From: Eucalyptus grandis
Lineage: Eukaryota > Streptophyta > Magnoliopsida > Myrtales > Myrtaceae
Reading direction: 5' to 3'
Assembly (NCBI RefSeq): GCF_016545825.1
Contig: NC_052616.1
Span: 33,346,192-33,410,191 of the forward strand
Length of the DNA stretch: 64,000 bases
Within the stretch, counting starts at the first letter, position 1, and each line of letters opens with the position of its first letter. Below, piece by piece: positions 10,116 to 23,122 of the stretch. A program made the position numbers and the translations under genes. Under the pieces are notes generated by a model. It did no database searches and was not told the origin of the DNA. It saw only the letters and a program-made list of their open reading frames with translations.

Positions 10116-13100
10116 ACGATGTTCGTAGATGTGAAGATCGGAGGTACCACGATGAGCGCACTCGTGGATACCGAGGCATCCGATCTGTTCATATCCAAAG
10201 AGGCCGCGAAGAAGCTGCGTCTTCCGATCGAGGCAAATGAGTCCGGTTGGCTCAAGACGGTGAATTCCAGAGAAGTCCCGACCAGCGGCATGGCCAGGGG
10301 CGTGGAGTTCCACCTGGGTCCTTGGACCAGCAAGGAAGATATCGAGGTAATTCCCCTCGATGACTATGACTTCATACTCGGTTTGGGATTTCTCGACTGG
10401 ATCAATGCGGGCGTCATGCCCTTCGCGGATTGCATATGCATCCTAGACAAGCAGTGCCAATGCATGGTCCCGATCTACTGTGAATCGGGACACGATAGGA
10501 AGATGCTATCGGCCATGCAGCTATCCAAAGGGCTGAAGAAAGGCGAGGTGACCTTCTTGGCGGCATTGAAGGAGGAGGGCGCGGAGGAAAGCATAGTACC
10601 GGAAGAAGCATCCCGAGTCCTTGATGCCTTCCAAGATGTGATGCCGCCCGAGTTGCCCAAGAAGCTGCCTCCTCGGAGAGAGGTCGACCATCGGATCGAG
10701 CTGGTACCCGATGCTCGACCACCGGCCATGTCTCCCTATCGCATGGCCCCGCTTGAGTTGGAGGAGTTGAGGAAATAGCTCAAAAAGCTGTTGGATGCTG
10801 GATATGTTCGGCCATCCAAGGCCCCGTTCGGTGCCCCGGTCTTGTTCCAAAAGAAGTATGACGGATCCCTCCGTATGTGTATTGATTATCGGGCATTGAA
10901 CAAGCTGACCGTCAAGAATAAGTACCCGATTCCCCTTATTGCTGACTTGTTTGATCAGTTCGGAGAAGCCCGTTGGTTCTCCAAACTCGACCTTCGATCA
11001 GGATATTATCAAGTACGGATTGCCGAGGGGGATGAGCCGAAGATAGCACGTGTGACCCGCTATGGATCATACGAGTTCCTTGTCATGCCATTTGGCTTGA
11101 CCAATGCACCGGCTACGTTTTGCACACTCATGAATTAGGTACTGCATCCGTTCCTTGATCGGTTTGTTGTAGTTTATCTTGATGATATAGTGATATATAG
11201 CCGGACGCTTGAGGAGCATGTTGAACATTTGAGTCGAGTTTTTCGGACCCTTCGAGAAAACGACTTGTATGTGAAACGTGAGAAATGTGCCTTTGCACAA
11301 AAGGAAATTCCGTTCCTAGGGCACATCGTCGGGGGCGGACGTGTGCGGATGGATGTGGCCAAGATCAGTGCCATTGTTGATTGGGAGCCACCAACCAAGG
11401 TGACTGAGCTGAGATCCTTTCTCGGTCTCACAAATTACTACCGGCGCTTCATTCGGGAGTATTTGCGCCTCACCGTACCACTCACGGACATGTTGAAGAA
11501 AGAAAGGTCGTGGGAGTGGACGGATCGGTGTCAAGAGGCGTTCGAGCGGTTGAAGCGGACCATGACCAAGGAGCCGGTGCTTATGCTGCCCGACTACACC
11601 AAACCATACAAGGTGGAGACCGATGCTTCTGATTTTGCCATTGGTGGTGTCTTGATGCAAGAAGGTCATCCGGTGGCCTTCGAGTCCCGAAAGTTGAATG
11701 ATGCCGAGCGATGATACACGGTCCAAGAGAAGGAGATGACCGCGGTGGTGCACCGCCTTCGCACATGGAGGCACTATATCTTGGGGTCCCGGTTCGTCGT
11801 GAGGACTCGATTAACGTGGCTACGAGCTACTTCCAAACTCAGAAGAAGCTCAGCCCGAAACAAGCTCGATGGCAAGACTTCCTGGCCGAGTTTGATTATG
11901 CGTTGGAATACAAGCCCGTAAAGTCCAATTCCGTGGCCGACGCCTTAAGCAGGAAGTTCGAATTGGCCAATGTGGTGAGCAGGCCCGATTGCCCGTGGGT
12001 TGATCGTATCAAGGAGGGGCTGAAGCATGATCAAACAGCCCAAGCCCTCCTTCGATATGCCCAAGAAGGCTTGACGAGGAGATTTTGGCTTGAGAATGAC
12101 CTCCTCTACACCAAAGGACGGCGACTCTATGTGCCGCTCCATGGGAAACTTCGAAAGGAAGTCCTAAAAGAGTGCCACGACTCCAAATGGGCGGGACATC
12201 CGGGAATCCACCGCACCATGGCGCTTGTTGAAGATCAATACTACTGGCCGCACATGCGGGACGATGTGGAAACATACGTGCGGACGTGTCTTGTCTGCCA
12301 ACAAGACAAGATAGAGCAACGGTCCCCCGCGGGGCTCCTTGAACTGTTGCCTATCCCGGAACGTCCATGAGAGAGTGTCTCCATGGACTTCATCGTGAAT
12401 TTGCCCAAATCCGAAAGGTGTCGGGCTCTCATGGTCGTGGTAGATCGCCTCTCCAAATATGCGACGTTCGTGCCAACAACAATGGAATGCCCAGCCGAGG
12501 AAGCTGCCAAGCTGTTCCTTAAGCACGTCGTCAAATATTGGGGCGTTCCACGCACGATCGTGAGTGATCGTGACCCTCGATTCACCGGACGGTTGTGGAC
12601 CGAGCTCTTCAAGTTGTTGGGGACGAGTCTCAACCTTTCAACCAGCATGCATCCACAGACCGACGGACAAACCGAGCGAGTGAATGGATTGTTGGAAATC
12701 TATCTTCGGCACTATGTGAGCAACACGCAAGTAAACTGGGCACGGCTGATCGACGTGGCCCAATTTTCTTACAACTTGCAGCGGAGCGAGTCCACGAACC
12801 AAAGCCCGTTCGAAATCGTGACCGGGTAGCAGCCGCTCACGCCGAGTGTAATCGCTTCGGGGTATCGAGGAACAGCCCATCCGCGTATAAGCTCGCTAAG
12901 GAATGGGGTGAACACGCGGACTTGGCCCGGGCGTGTCTGAATAGGGCCGCGAAACGCACGAAGAAATGGGCTGACAAAAAGCGACGGCATGTGGAATTTC
13001 AGGTCGGGGACTTGGTGCTAGCCAAATTGCACCTTCGGTATAGAAACGTGAACAAAGGGCTGATTCGTTGCTATGAAGGCCCTTTTCGAGTGATACAACG

Positions 13101-13452
13101 GATCGGAAATGTGGCGTACAAGCTGGACTTACCGCCCAAGTTCAGGCTGCACCCCGTGTTCCATGTGAGCATGTTAAACCCGTTTCATGTGGACGAGGAT
13201 GATTTGGATCGGGGCACATCACAGCGAGCGCCCCTTGGGGTGAAGACCTCCGATGATCAGGATGTTGAGTGCATCATGGCTGATCGGATCATACAGAAGA
13301 AATATCGGGCACCAAGGAAGGAATACCTCGTTCGGTGGAGAGGCCTTCCCGAGAGTGAAGTAAGCTGGGAACCCTCCGAGACTCTGTGGCAATTCAAGAA
13401 GCACATCGAAGCCTTCCATGCCACGGACGCGATAAGGGCGCCGCCGGATTAG
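10116..13452 (+). pseudogene. Pol (PR-RT-RH-IN-chromodomain) of Galadriel-like element
   Basis: Protease comes first, with active site DTEA (10167-10178). DTGA is expected, so the catalytic glycine became Glu by one G-to-A change. Reverse transcriptase runs about 10780-11320 with YLDD at 11175-11186. RNase H starts near 11600 ([12 protein letters not shown]). Integrase has an HHCC zinc finger (HDSKWAGHPGIH...CLVC, about 12175-12300) and a core near 12383-12829 containing MDFIVNLP, VSDRDPRF and QTERVNGLLE. A GPF-type C-terminal domain is near 13020-13200 and a chromodomain is at about 13258-13440. Stops occur at 10776, 11136, 11712, 12368 and 12827, each explained by one C-to-T or G-to-A change. 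Frameshifts lie near 11808 and 12872. The chromodomain is known in chromoviruses to guide integration toward heterochromatin. Confidence 0.93.
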
Positions 13453-13463
13453 GTGGGGGAGAA
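13451..13463 (+). other. Polypurine tract before 3' LTR
   Basis: AGGTGGGGGAGAA directly abuts the 3' LTR start at 13464. It overlaps the end of pol, as is common in this group. Confidence 0.85.
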
Positions 13464-14041
13464 TGACACGGCCCACGGACAAAGCATGATCCAAGATCGT
13501 TCGTGACGGGCCGTGTCACGTACAAGGGGCTGCCCGAAAGCAGCCCACGAACGACCCATGAGCAGAACGAGCGGAAGGCCCATGCACAGCCCATGAGCAA
13601 CCCTTGAACGATGTTCGAGCAGCTCGTGACGGTTCAGCTGGTCGCGTGTCAGACGGACCTGCAACCCTGATCTTGCTTCTGACACACGCCCATGGTCTGC
13701 CCAAGGCCTGACGCGCGCGACCCATGGGCTTCCCAAGGGCCTGCCGGGTGCAGACCATCGAGTAGCCTTCAAGTAGCCTGTTGTATAACTTGTAATGATT
13801 ATACATATTCAAAATGAGCCATTGGATCGGAGGGACGATCCACGGCTGAGATGCGACCCGCTTTTGTATAAATAGGGATCCCTCTCCCACTTTGTAATCA
13901 GTTCGTTCACAAGCAATATACACTCTCTTTGCCCATTCGGTTCTTGTGTTCGAGCGTGTGTGTGTGTGTAAGGCTAACTTGGGATCACTGATCCTAAGGC
14001 CGCGCGGTGTTTGATCGACTGAAATTGATTGACCCGTGACA
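13464..14041 (+). repeat. 3' LTR of Galadriel-like element
   Basis: This is 578 bp, the same length as 8244-8821, with TATAAATA at 13867-13874. Against the 5' LTR I count about 33 substitutions and no length change. CATA follows at 14042. Confidence 0.96.
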
Positions 14042-14469
14042 CATACTTGTCACATCAATTGTTTGATGGCTTCATGTAACATGGCAAACTGATAGAGGGG
14101 CAGAGTTAGATTGCACTACAAAGTCTGTATTTCTATGACACTTTTTCCAAGTCTGTATTTCTATGACACTGTTTCCAAAACTGAAGGCTAAAGTTGAAAC
14201 ATCAATCGAAGGCTGGATTTTTAATGGAATTAAGTCTATGGACAATTAGCTCATTACTGGGACATATGTAAACTGATTCACTCTATAGCTTTCAAATTTA
14301 GCACTTCCATGGACGCGTAGGGCTCACAAGATCAAAAAGGCCTGTTCCATATCTTTCTAGATCTTGATATTTAGGGGGAAAATGTGGTTAAGTACAGAGA
14401 TACATTTAAAAAAAAAGTACGAGCTTGCAGGTGCTGGATCTGACTAATGCGTAGAGGTTTCGCGAAGTT

Positions 14470-15853
14470 CAACGTTGAATAAAAGCATATCTTTCAAGGG
14501 ACTTGACAGCAAGAAACGAGAGGGAATCCACTTCAATTTCCTACTTTTAGAAATTCGTGCCGCCAATGATTAAGAAAATTAACGTTGAAGTATGCAAGGT
14601 CGATTTACCAACGGCTAACACCAACAAAAATTCAAAATGGATATGCATGTTTTACATTTATCTCAAACTAATTTTCATGTAATATATAATCTCACACGAG
14701 TACATTCACACCACATTTACTCCAAACTAATTTCTTTATCATATCAAAAGTAAAAGTAGTGTATTAATGTCACATTTATCCAAAACTACTTTTATGTCAC
14801 AAAAAATTCAAAATCATTGAAATCATAAATTGAGACTAAAATCTGCTAATTTTCCCTACAAGCTCCTTTTGAAAATTGCTAAAATCCCTAATTTTTGTTA
14901 CACAAAAGTTGGATTGGGATGACGTGCATGGGTATATCAATATAGGATTTTCTGTGATAATAAAATTAGGTTGAGATATATGTGGTACAATGTACTAGTT
15001 AAATTTGTTGTGATATGAAAATTAATTTAGAATAAATATGGATAAGCGTATGTAATAATTTGAAATTTTCAGTGGTATTAACTCATTAATAAATAATGCA
15101 ATAGACTCTTGTTACCGTATTGAATACGACCTATTTGTATCAACGTTGAATAAAAGCATATCTTTCAAGGGACTAGACAGCAAGAAACGGGAGGGAGTTC
15201 CACTTCAATTTCCTACTTTTATAAATTCGTGCCGCCAATGAATAAGAAAATTAATGTTGAAGTATGCAAGGTCGATTTACCAACGGCTAATGCTAACAAA
15301 AATTCAAAACGGATACACGTGTTTTACATTTATTTCAAACTAATTTTCATATAATATATAATCTTAGACGAGTGCATTCGTACCACAATTATTCAAGACT
15401 AATTTTTTTTATTATAGCAAAATTAAAAATAGTGTAATAATGTCACATTTATCCAAAACTAATTTTATGTCACAAAAAATTTAAAATCATCAAAATCATA
15501 AATTGAGACTAAAATCTGCTAATTTTCCCTACAAGCTCCTTCTGAAAATTACCAAAATCCCTAATTTTTGTTACACAAAAGTTGGATTGGGATGAATGTG
15601 CATGGGTATATCAATATAGGATTTTCTGTGATGAGAAAATTAGGTTGAGGTATATGTGGTACAATGTACTGGTTTAAATTTTTTTGTGATATGAAAATTT
15701 ATTTAGAATAAATATGAATGAGCGTATGTAATAATTTGAAATTTTCAGTGGTATTGGATGAGCGTACGTAATAATTTGAAATTTTTGGTGTTATTAACTC
15801 ATTAATAAATAATGCGATAGACTCTTGTTACCATATTGAACATGACCTATTCG
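14470..15853. repeat. 671-bp tandem duplication inside copy A
   Basis: The block starting CAACGTTGAATAAAAGC at 14470 recurs at 15141. The two copies remain alignable to GACCTATT near 15130 and 15853. The paralogous locus near 39757-40430 has a single copy, so this duplication arose after the larger segmental duplication. Confidence 0.85.
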
Positions 15854-15920
15854 AACATATCAATCAGACAACCTGTGAATTTTGTATGTCGTTCAATCTT
15901 TTTAAATTCCGAAGAAGGAA

Positions 15921-16106
15921 TCATATAAGATCATCATTGCGAAAATTCAAATTTCCAACTTGTTTCTCCGTCTGCCTTTGACCGCCTGCTGAATTACCCG
16001 CGTTCATATTATGTATGTCTCTTTGACGAGACATCATAACTAAGGACACATGATTGGGGCAATCAGATTGAATTAGTAGTTGTGGGGAAAAGAGCTTGGG
16101 AGACAA
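15921..16106 (-). other. Small ORF shared by both duplication copies
   Basis: A 61-codon minus-strand ORF (MSPKLFSPQLLIQSDCPNHV) is alignable with the end of a minus-strand ORF at 40548-40988 (LSPNLFTPQLPLQSDCQNQ). I do not recognise the protein. It could be a relic of an exon lost elsewhere, or non-coding DNA that stayed open by chance. Confidence 0.3.
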
Positions 16107-16108
16107 TT

Positions 16109-16182
16109 ACATAACCTGGTCTATATGTAAGAACATTTATGTTAGACATAACCTGGTCTATATGTAAGAACATTTATGTTAG
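16109..16182. repeat. 37-bp exact tandem duplication
   Basis: The unit starting ACATAACCTGGTC at 16109 is repeated at 16146 without change. The paralogous position near 40677 has one copy. Confidence 0.85.
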
Positions 16183-17170
16183 ATATAAAGGAAGCCTGCC
16201 TTATTTAGATAAATCTCGAGCGTATAAACATACTATATCAATATTAATTCGTTTGTCTACCTGAGCATATGCATGAAGAAATACTTGTTAGTGACCCCGT
16301 ACCCTATATATTAGAAAGATGTCCATGCATTGCATGGATCAAAGCGATAAAACATTTAGCTTTTGAAAAATTATTCAAAGTATTCATCTTTCAAATATTC
16401 AGTTAAATTCACAAAAAAACCCCCCATCTTAGAACATTATTTGTTAACCTAAATATATATCTACCTATCTCTCATTAATTGAGCACGCTTAGGTATTCAA
16501 TTATGTCTTACTATCGCTATTTTTGAAATGCATGTATAATAAAATAAATAACTTTTCCTAAACAATAGTCACACTTAATTAGCAGCAATATATAGAACTC
16601 ATTAATCACCGCAATTACGGATATATTTTTGCTTTGCTTATATGATTCTCCTGGACAATATATTAAAAGAGAAGGCCCTTAGAAATTTATTTTGCTATAT
16701 GGTTATCAATGGACAATTTAATCATAAGGTGATATCAGTAGCCTAGCCTAGACTTTCGTGGTGGGAACACACAGGTATCAGTACGGTGTCTGATTGTAAT
16801 CTAAAATTAATAATGTCTGTCGAATTTCCTAGGAAAGTGCAGTGAATGATACTCGCACAAATCGGTTAGTCAACTTTAAAATGCCACATGAATCGTAGCA
16901 ATAGTAAAACCCCACTCTCTCGTAGGAGAGCTCCCTCTACCTTCTGGTAGCCCTTAAAAATCCAAAACCCTAATCATTTCCCACAGTTTTCGTTGCATTT
17001 TCTTCCGATTATGGCTGACTCACTTGCTAGCTACCCAAACATCCTGTTCCCACCTTAAACCCACCACCTCTCTTCCACCGTAAAACCCTAATCCTTTCCC
17101 ATCTTAATCCCTTGGATTTGCTCCGTAGTTCAGCCCTTGCCTCTTTCCATAGTTACTTTAAGCGCTCTCC

Positions 17171-18217
17171 ATGGAAGACTTGGAAGAATTTGAAATCCGC
17201 CTTGCTGCCCTTTGCAAGCGACTGGGAAAGCTGTGGCCAAAGAACAAGATTACAACAATGGATGATGAAATAACCCCAGAGAAGATCGAAGAATGCAAAT
17301 TATCCTTAATCGGTCAGTTGCATCAAAACCCAAAGGTAAATGTTCAAGCCTTTCAAAATACAAATGCGTGGGGTCTGGAAAATGGAAAATGTGGAGATAT
17401 TCCCAATAGCCCACATCATTTTTGAATTCCGATTTTGGTTGGAAATGGATAGGGATAGGGTTCTTCAACACAGTCCTTGGTCATTTGCGAATCATTTACT
17501 CTTGCTAAAATTATGGGAGCCTGATATGCCTCCTGCATGTTACAACTTTAAAACATGTGAGTTTTGGGTGCACATACATGGTTTGTCGATAGAATGGATC
17601 TCGGAGAGTGAGATATCAAAGGTGGTTGGGAAATACGCAGTGTCTCTGAGGTTAAGATTGAATCAATGGGGTATATGTCCTACAAGATAGGAAAGGCCAG
17701 GGTCATGTTGGACATCTTAGCCCCTCTGATTTCAGGGTCAATTTTCAACAATAGAGGAAAGAAACTATGGCTAGATTTTAGATATGAAAGACTGCCTCAC
17801 TACTGTTACTCATGTGGGAGATTGAGACATTATTCTCAACATTGTGAGGAGTTTCCATTCACTGAGGATAAATTTAAAAATATGAAAGAACTGTCTTTTG
17901 GCTCTTGGTTGAAGGCGGAATCTAATGAAGTTAGCCCTTATTGGGATCTATTCTATGGGAAGTCGATTGAGGAATTGATGGTAGAAGAAATCATACCTGA
18001 GACACCACTGGATGCAGGACCTATAGTGGTGTATAAGGGAAATCCAACAGATTTGCAAGATACAAGCACCGGCAAAGCGATTGAATGTGGAAAGGCTAAG
18101 ATGAAGGAGCCTATGGTTTGGGAAGACAATATGAATGTGCTGCATCCTTCACAAGAGTTGACCGAGAGTGGAGGAGCATCTTTAGCAAGCAACAAGCAAG
18201 GATCCCTTGAAGCTTGA
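17171..18217 (+). pseudogene. LINE ORF1, DUF4283 plus CCHC knuckle
   Basis: The product would be the RNA-binding ORF1 protein of plant L1 elements. The start at 17171 (MEDLEEFEIRLAALCKRL) opens the N-terminal region. The DUF4283 body continues in a second frame (17340-17690, with DRDRVLQHSPWSFANHLLLL), and a third frame (17666-18217) carries RYERLPHYCYSCGRLRHYSQ ending in a CX2CX4HX4C zinc knuckle near 17801-17848. Two frameshifts, near 17345 and 17670, break it. This DUF4283-plus-knuckle layout is typical of plant LINE gag-like proteins. Confidence 0.87.
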
Positions 18218-18408
18218 CGCCTAAAAAATTGCAAAAACATGAAGCATCATACTAATAAAAAGCAAAAGAGATACTCTCCATATGAAGTGCAGCAATCAAA
18301 CATTGATACTTTAGATGCAACTCAATTGATGGATACTCTTATTCAAACCTGGGAAGAAGCACAAAAATGGGCTCTGGTGGCAAGCCCTAATAAGCCACCG
18401 AGTCACAC

Positions 18409-20167
18409 ATGAAATTTATATGCTGGAATTGTCAAGGTTTAGGCTCCCCCCTGACAATTCACCTTGACAATTCAGTCTCTACGATCCTTAGTAGCTCAAG
18501 AAAAGCCTACTGTCCTATGTTTATTGGAAATGAAGAATAGACAAGATGTTGTGAAACGAATGAAAAAAAGACTAAAGTTTCAGAATTGCTTCACAGTAAA
18601 TCCAAGATGCTTGGCTGGGGGATTAGCAGTTTTTTGGAATGAACAGGTTACCATTTCCATTATGTCTAGTACTATGTCTTTTGTTGACTTAATATGCAAT
18701 TTGGAAGAGACAAAACAAAGAATGCATATCACATTTGTTTATGCACTGAATGATTTTCAGCAAAGATTATGGCTGTGGGAGGAAATTCATCAGACGACTA
18801 GGCTGAACCGTGACCCTTGGCTATATGTTGGGGATTTTAATGAAATCTTATATCAGTGGGAAAAAGTAAGGAGAAGAGTGGCTGAAACCTATAGATGTAA
18901 AGCTTTCCAAGACTTTATAAATGCTTGCGCTCTAATAAATCTAGAAAGTAAGGGTTGTGCCTATACTTGGGCAAATAACAGAGAAGGGGACGAGTTGATT
19001 ATGAAGAGGTTGGATCGAGCCATGTGTAGTATGGATTGGAGGGTTTCTTTCCCTTCGGCGGAAGTTTTTGATTTGCCAGCTATAGGGTCAGATCATAGCC
19101 CCATTTTATTAAACATTTTTCCCCAACAAGTCAAACGCAAAAAAGAATTTAAATTTGAAGCTTTCTGGGTAGATGATGAGGAGGATGGACATATTGTATT
19201 GGAAACCTGGAATTCTTTTGGAGGGGAGAAAGTACCTCTATCAATTAGATTAAAAAAGGTGGCTGACCAGCTAGTGGGTTGGAGTAAAAGGAGGTTAAAA
19301 AATGCAGAAACACAAATCTCAGTGATGAAAAGAGAGATGCAGGTCATCACAAATCACTCCAATTCACATTATGACATACACATAATGAATTGGCTGAAAA
19401 TGGAGATAGAGAGGCTATGGAGACAGGAAGAAGTATATTGGGGCATGGGATTCGGGATCAATTGGCTCAAATGGGGAATAAAAACTCTAAATACTTCTAT
19501 GCAACCACAGTGCAAAGGCGCCAAAGAAACATAATAGTAATGTTGAAAAATGAGCAAAATGAATGGTGTCGAGATCTTATACAATTAAAGGAGATGACAG
19601 CCAAGTATTTTAAAGGGCTCTATACTTCTACAAGGCAAAGAAACTTCCAACCAGTTATTGACCAAATCCCATGCCTTGTAAAAGAGGAGATGAACCAAGG
19701 CTTGATTGAAGAAGTGACCCTACAAGAGGTTACTACAACAACTTTTCAGTTGGGTGCCCTCAAAGCTCCTGGACTAGATGGTTTGTGTGGAAAGTTCTAT
19801 CAACATCATTGGAAGGATATTCACGAAGAAGTATTTAGGGAGGTAAAGTCTTTCTTTAACTCAGGAACACTTAACCCTGAGCTGAATCGCACCTATATCA
19901 CCTTTATACCAAAAATACACAATCTAAAAATGTTGGAACAATTTCGACCTATTAGCTTTTGTAATTTTGCATATAAAATCATCTCCAAGATCATGACAAA
20001 TAAACTAAAACAGTGGCTGCCCACTTGATAGCAACGGAGCAAAGTGCTTTTGTAAGTGGGAGACAAATACAAGATAATATACTAATAGTGCAGGAAGTGC
20101 TTCATCAGCTACGTATCCGAAAACGGAAAAAGAAATTTCATGTAGTGCTGAAGGTAGATATGAAGAA
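18409..20167 (+). pseudogene. LINE ORF2, 5' part: endonuclease and RT N-terminus
   Basis: ORF2 starts at 18409 (MKFICWNCQGLGSPLTI), the usual opening of plant LINE endonucleases. A 13-bp duplication that repeats GACAATTCA near 18447-18473 shifts the frame. The APE-type endonuclease then runs on with VGDFNEIL (about 18830) and GSDHSP (about 19086). Reverse transcriptase begins near 19700 (ALKAPGLDGLCGKFYQHHWK) and reaches KVDMK at 20166, where it is cut by a solo LTR. A further frameshift lies near 19450 and a stop near 20026. The endonuclease would nick the target and the RT would extend from the nick. Confidence 0.9.
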
Positions 20168-21089
20168 TGTCACGCCCCGACCCTCAGGCACGCACACATC
20201 CCTTACTTTTGGTCGATTTTAAAATGCGATATCCCAGGACTATGTATCGCCGACCCTTTCATTTTTATATGCACACGCGGAAGCGGTTACAAATCCCCAG
20301 ACAATAAAGCAATGGGATAGAAAAGCAGGCCATACATTTTTCATACTGAAAATTCACAACTACAGCTTTTTACATGCAAACAAGGTTTGACAAGACAGGA
20401 TAGGATTTCGGTCCTCATCCGGGTCGTACTCGATGTCATATTCGGGGTCCTCCTCCACGTACTCCTCTTTGGGTTCCTCAACAGGGATCTCCTCATCAGA
20501 TTCATGCTCCTTAGGCTCCTCATTCAGGTCCTGAAATGGTTATTCAATAACCACTGAGACCACGTCTCAGCAAGTTCTACCTCCTAAGACCCGATTAGTA
20601 AACTAATACACCTTAGGGCTGCCTATGCACAACATGAGTCGAGGACTTACCTTAGCCTCGATTCCACCCGCATATTAGTACAGATCAAATAGGCACACAA
20701 GCAATCACATCACGATCGAAGCATCGATCTAATCGACTTAGTCGATTTCACATCGTGAAGACCACTCACGATCATCTCCCTTCAATCATTCAATTCACAA
20801 CATCAACCCAAGGCAATGAATCACATCAAGACACTCCGATCGAATCATCGATCAATCGACCTAGTCGATTACAAGTCAATCGACCATCTCATGGTCATTT
20901 CCAATCAATCGGTCCATTCACAACATCAGATCAAGCAATGATCAATCGACCTAGTCGATTACATGTCATCACGACCCATGCTTGGTCGGCACATTCAATA
21001 CTATCTATAAGTCCGACCATAGTCCAGGACTGCTCACTCTAAGCTGATATATAGATAGTATAGCTCGCACTAAGCTGATAGGGTTAAGG

Positions 21090-21335
21090 TATACTGCTCT
21101 CGCTAAGCTGACATATCGCCCGTAGGCTGATATAGTATACCGGTATACTGCTCTCGCTAAGCTGACATATCGCCCGCAGGCTGATATAGTATACCCCCGA
21201 TGCTCACACTGAGCTGATAAAGTGTACTGCTCGCGCTAAGCTGACATATCGCCCGTAGGCTGATATAGTACACCAGTATACTGCTCTCGCTAAGCTGACA
21301 TATCAGAGCCCGTAGGATGATATAGTATACTATCC
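21090..21335. repeat. 53-54-bp minisatellite inside the solo LTR
   Basis: About four units of the type GTATACTGCTCTCGCTAAGC followed by TGACATATCGCCCGTAGGCTG are present, with one diverged unit between. The complete element has a 39-bp minisatellite of unrelated sequence at the equivalent place in its LTR. Confidence 0.8.
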
Positions 21336-21569
21336 GACCATTCAATCCATTCCATCTGCTATCCTTCTCGATAAAATAGCCGTGTGTGGGGACACGGTCG
21401 GCCTTAGCCAAAATATAATATTTTCCTTTCCATAACTCCCACATTTTCTGTAGTCCACCAAAACACTTTTAGTGCTGTCAACCGACACCCGGTTATTTTC
21501 CAATTATTAATCAAAGATTATTCCATGAAAGAATAATTCCCAATTTCACAAATAATTCAATTCAAAGAC

Positions 21570-21850
21570 AAAATAAAGCTCAATTAAATAAATGAACTGC
21601 ATACGACAATCAGCACCAAATTCCGGTCGCTGGCCATCCCAAATTGAATTTTCGGAAAATAAATAATTAAATAATTAATTTCGAAAATTAAATAAATAAA
21701 TACAATAAATTCAATTTAGCACAATATAAAGCTCAATTAAATAAACGGACTGCGCCATGATCATCAGATAAAATTTCGGTCACTTGGCCATCCCATTGAA
21801 TTTCCAGAAATAAATAATTAAATAATTAATTTCGAAAATTAATATTTAAT
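21570..21850. repeat. Two diverged AT-rich direct repeats in the solo LTR
   Basis: A block starting AAAGCTCAATTAAATAAA near 21575 recurs near 21730. Each copy ends in a run of TAAATAATTAAATAATTAAT. A similar doubled AT-rich block is found in the 3.3-kb LTRs (29980-30210). Confidence 0.7.
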
Positions 21851-23122
21851 TCCTAAAAATACCACCTAGGCTCGAATCGCTTAATTAACACCCGATAAGG
21901 GACGGAAAAATCCCAAGAAGCATCCAATAAATACTACAGGCAATTCTCTATCTAATTACACTAATCACACAACTAATATGCAAAGCAATTAACTAATAAT
22001 CACTAATCAATTATAATCTAATAACCTAATCACACTTAATTAACACTAATCAACCTTTAAGTATAATTAGCAAACTAAGAAGGCATTAGTGAGTAAAACT
22101 CACTCAAAACGACGGGCTCGACGCGAGGATCGACTTTCCTCAAAGCGGGCCGAGCATCCGGGCTCGGGAAGGTGGCCAAAACGGGCCAAACAATTCTTGC
22201 CGCAAACCCATTTTCCGACTTCTCGATCGCTGCTGGAAGGGGCGGATCCGGGCTGATTCGAGCTAGCCAAGGCCGGTGGAGGGTGAGGGGACTCCGACGG
22301 GTCGAAGTGGCGGCGCACGGTGGCCGGAGGTGGCCGAACCGTGGCTGTGATGGCCAAAACGAAGCTGAACGAGGCGAAACAGGGTTGGGTCGCACAAATG
22401 AGCGGACGGCAGCGCGAGCGTGAGGCGGCGGAGCGCGTGGCGTCGCTCGGGCGGTGGTGCGACAGCCCCGTGCGGCGGCGTCAGGTAGCTGGTCGCGGTT
22501 CCTTCCGGCGACGCCGGATGATGCCTCTGTTTCGCCGTCTTCGGTTCGCACAAGCAAGAGGAGGGAGAGAGAGAGAGGGCGGAGGGTGCGCGGACGGCCG
22601 CGGAGCAACGGCGGCGGCTCCGACTTCGGTGGGCGGCGAGAGGTGGCAACGATTCAGACTTCAGCAGATCTCCAGCAGCTGCCGAGGTCTTCTTCGGGTT
22701 CTTGGTTCTTCGCGCAACAAGGAGAGATGGGGGAGGAGTTCCGTCGACGAAGGAGAGAGAAGAAGAAGAGAAAACCAATTTCTCTCCCCCTTGGTCTTCG
22801 AACGGGCCCACCAAGAGGCTGTCATCCACCCACCTTTTCAAGCCCCAAAATAACCCTTCTAGAAGACTTTAGGTAATTTAAAATATTAGGTCTATGGGCA
22901 TACGAATTTGCTAGGGTTTCTTTCCAAATTGAACCTTAATCCCACTTGAATCAAATCAATTTGACCCCTATAATTTCATTCAACACCTCGTCATTCCAAT
23001 TGGTATTTTTCCTTACCAATATAGCCCACTTGCATCCCAATTCCACAATCCTTAGCTTCAACTGAACCAAAGCGGCCCTATTTATCCAGTCCAAATTAGA
23101 ACCCGAAAATCTGGATGTCACA

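Larger units (their letters stand above)
8244..14041 (+). mobile_element. Ty3/gypsy chromovirus, Galadriel-like, complete but dead
   Basis: A full-length element has two 578-bp LTRs, an initiator-Met primer binding site, gag-protease-RT-RNase H-integrase in gypsy order, a C-terminal chromodomain and a polypurine tract. The flanking bases CATA at 8240-8243 and 14042-14045 are a likely 4-bp target duplication. By my count the LTRs differ at about 33 sites, 32 of them transitions. The chromodomain wording (ADRII...YLVRWRGLPESEVSWE) resembles the Galadriel clade, but that clade assignment is from memory of family motifs. The element interrupts copy A of a segmental duplication, and the paralogous unoccupied site is near 39305-39340. 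Confidence 0.95.
14042..16874. other. Non-coding flank; central part of duplication copy A
   Basis: This AT-rich stretch carries no protein gene. 14042 to about 16182 aligns with 39330-40720 (for example the shared block around CTTCAATTTCCTAC). It contains an internal 671-bp tandem duplication that the 39-kb copy lacks. From 16183 to 16874 I see nothing recognisable. Confidence 0.65.
20168..23122 (-). mobile_element. Solo LTR of a large-LTR Ty3/gypsy family
   Basis: The 2,955-bp insertion reads on the minus strand from TGTGACATCC to GGGGCGTGACA, the same termini as the 3.3-kb LTRs at 28048-31357 and 35746-39061. It is flanked by perfect 5-bp duplications, AAGAA at 20163-20167 and 23123-23127. 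Removing it restores the LINE reading frame through KVDMKKAYDCVEW. No internal region is present, so it is a solo LTR left by LTR-LTR recombination. It is a diverged subfamily: the GC-rich block (22090-22720) and both ends are conserved, but its minisatellite differs from that of the complete element. Confidence 0.93.
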
